From Phaseolus vulgaris (taxonomy: Eukaryota > Streptophyta > Magnoliopsida > Fabales > Fabaceae): a stretch of DNA of 64,000 bases. Shown here in pieces: positions 63,616 to 64,000 of this stretch (its first letter is position 1; the number at the start of each line of letters is the position of its first letter). The stretch covers positions 24,028,611 through 24,092,610 of the forward strand of contig NC_023754.2 in the NCBI RefSeq assembly GCF_000499845.2, given 5' to 3'. The notes below the pieces were generated by a model. That model was not told the DNA's origin and ran no database searches. It saw nothing but the letters and a program-made list of their open reading frames with translations. A program made the translations under genes and the position numbers.

Positions 63616-64000
63616 TTAGTTGGCACGGCTTTTGAACACATCAAGATCCATCTCAGAAGGATCAGTTGCTTGCAACTCTATTTGAATACCATCCAGCTCT
63701 CTTCTGAATCTGTCTTTGGAGCTTGCATAAATCATCTTGCTCCTGACCCTTGCTGTATCAGGAGACCTACGAACGGAAAGCAACAAAATCAATGCAGATA
63801 GAATCACATCACGGAAAACTATCTGTATATTCAAAAGCAAACATTACCACGCAATGAAAAAAATTCTGCTTTTAGGGACATTCCCTTCAGTCATATACTC
63901 AAAATCATAAACAGCATAGCGGCACTCGTCAGCAGGAAGGCTACTAGCAAAATCTTCATAGCCTTGGTTTGGCTCACCAAGCTTCTCCACAATGACTTGC
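63616..64000 (-). CDS. Actin-depolymerising factor (ADF/cofilin), 3' part
   Basis: Two exons are visible: 64000-63848 (continuing beyond the window) and 63766-63616 with the stop. They join through a split Trp codon at a GTAATG donor and a TAG acceptor. The readable protein runs from [20 protein letters not shown] through [20 protein letters not shown] to [20 protein letters not shown], and ends [11 protein letters not shown], the typical ADF C-terminus. ADFs sever and depolymerise actin filaments and are inactivated by phosphorylation of an N-terminal serine, which lies outside this window. The actin-binding long-helix region ([19 protein letters not shown]) is intact. The first exon, which in plant ADF genes usually codes just the start codon, is not visible. 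Subclass is uncertain. Confidence 0.93.

Noticed and set aside
1..64000. CRISPR arrays, operons, bacterial-type terminators
   Set aside because: The DNA is plainly plant nuclear sequence with spliced genes; no regularly spaced repeats beyond simple tandem ones were found.

Overview
The window is nuclear DNA from a flowering plant. Genes are split by GT-AG introns, the DNA between them is very AT-rich, and every recognisable product is a plant family. The overall look, together with short dispersed repeats that resemble ones I know from papilionoid legumes, suggests a legume, possibly of the bean/cowpea/soybean group. That placement is inference.

Layout. 1-3.4 kb: AT-rich DNA with no gene. 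3.42-4.88 kb (minus): a three-exon BOI-type RING E3 ubiquitin ligase. 4.9-19.2 kb: a 14-kb stretch with no recognisable gene, holding microsatellites, hairpins and a dispersed repeat. 19.24-26.99 kb (minus): a five-exon VAMP72-type R-SNARE whose long introns carry a MITE-like element and a decayed retroelement-like segment. 27-33.5 kb: AT-rich spacer with a TIR element. 33.83-40.42 kb (plus): a ten-exon GBF-interacting-protein-1-like gene (DUF1296). 42.8-47.9 kb (plus): a CorA-like divalent-cation transporter with a leader intron. 49.04-51.31 kb (minus): six-exon coatomer zeta subunit. 52.53-56.4 kb and 57.77-60.1 kb (minus): two tandem FAR1-related (FRS) genes, descended from MULE transposases. 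61.3-62.8 kb: a second TIR element and a 37-bp triplet repeat. 63.62-64.0 kb (minus): the 3' part of an actin-depolymerising factor gene that runs off the window.

The genes are not an operon or pathway. Two act in membrane traffic (VAMP72, COPI zeta), one in actin turnover, one in ion transport, one in ubiquitination and three in nuclear regulation. I rebuilt each complete coding sequence by joining exons at GT/AG sites. All junctions kept frame, giving proteins of 305, 221, 844, 550, 179, 707 and 666 residues, with ADF partial.

I found no CRISPR array, tRNA, rRNA or clearly new multi-gene system. The most interesting items are an in-frame readable intron in the GIP1-like gene, a GIN in place of GMN motif in the CorA-like protein, unequal decay of the transposase triad in the tandem FRS pair, and one TIR repeat family present at two sites.
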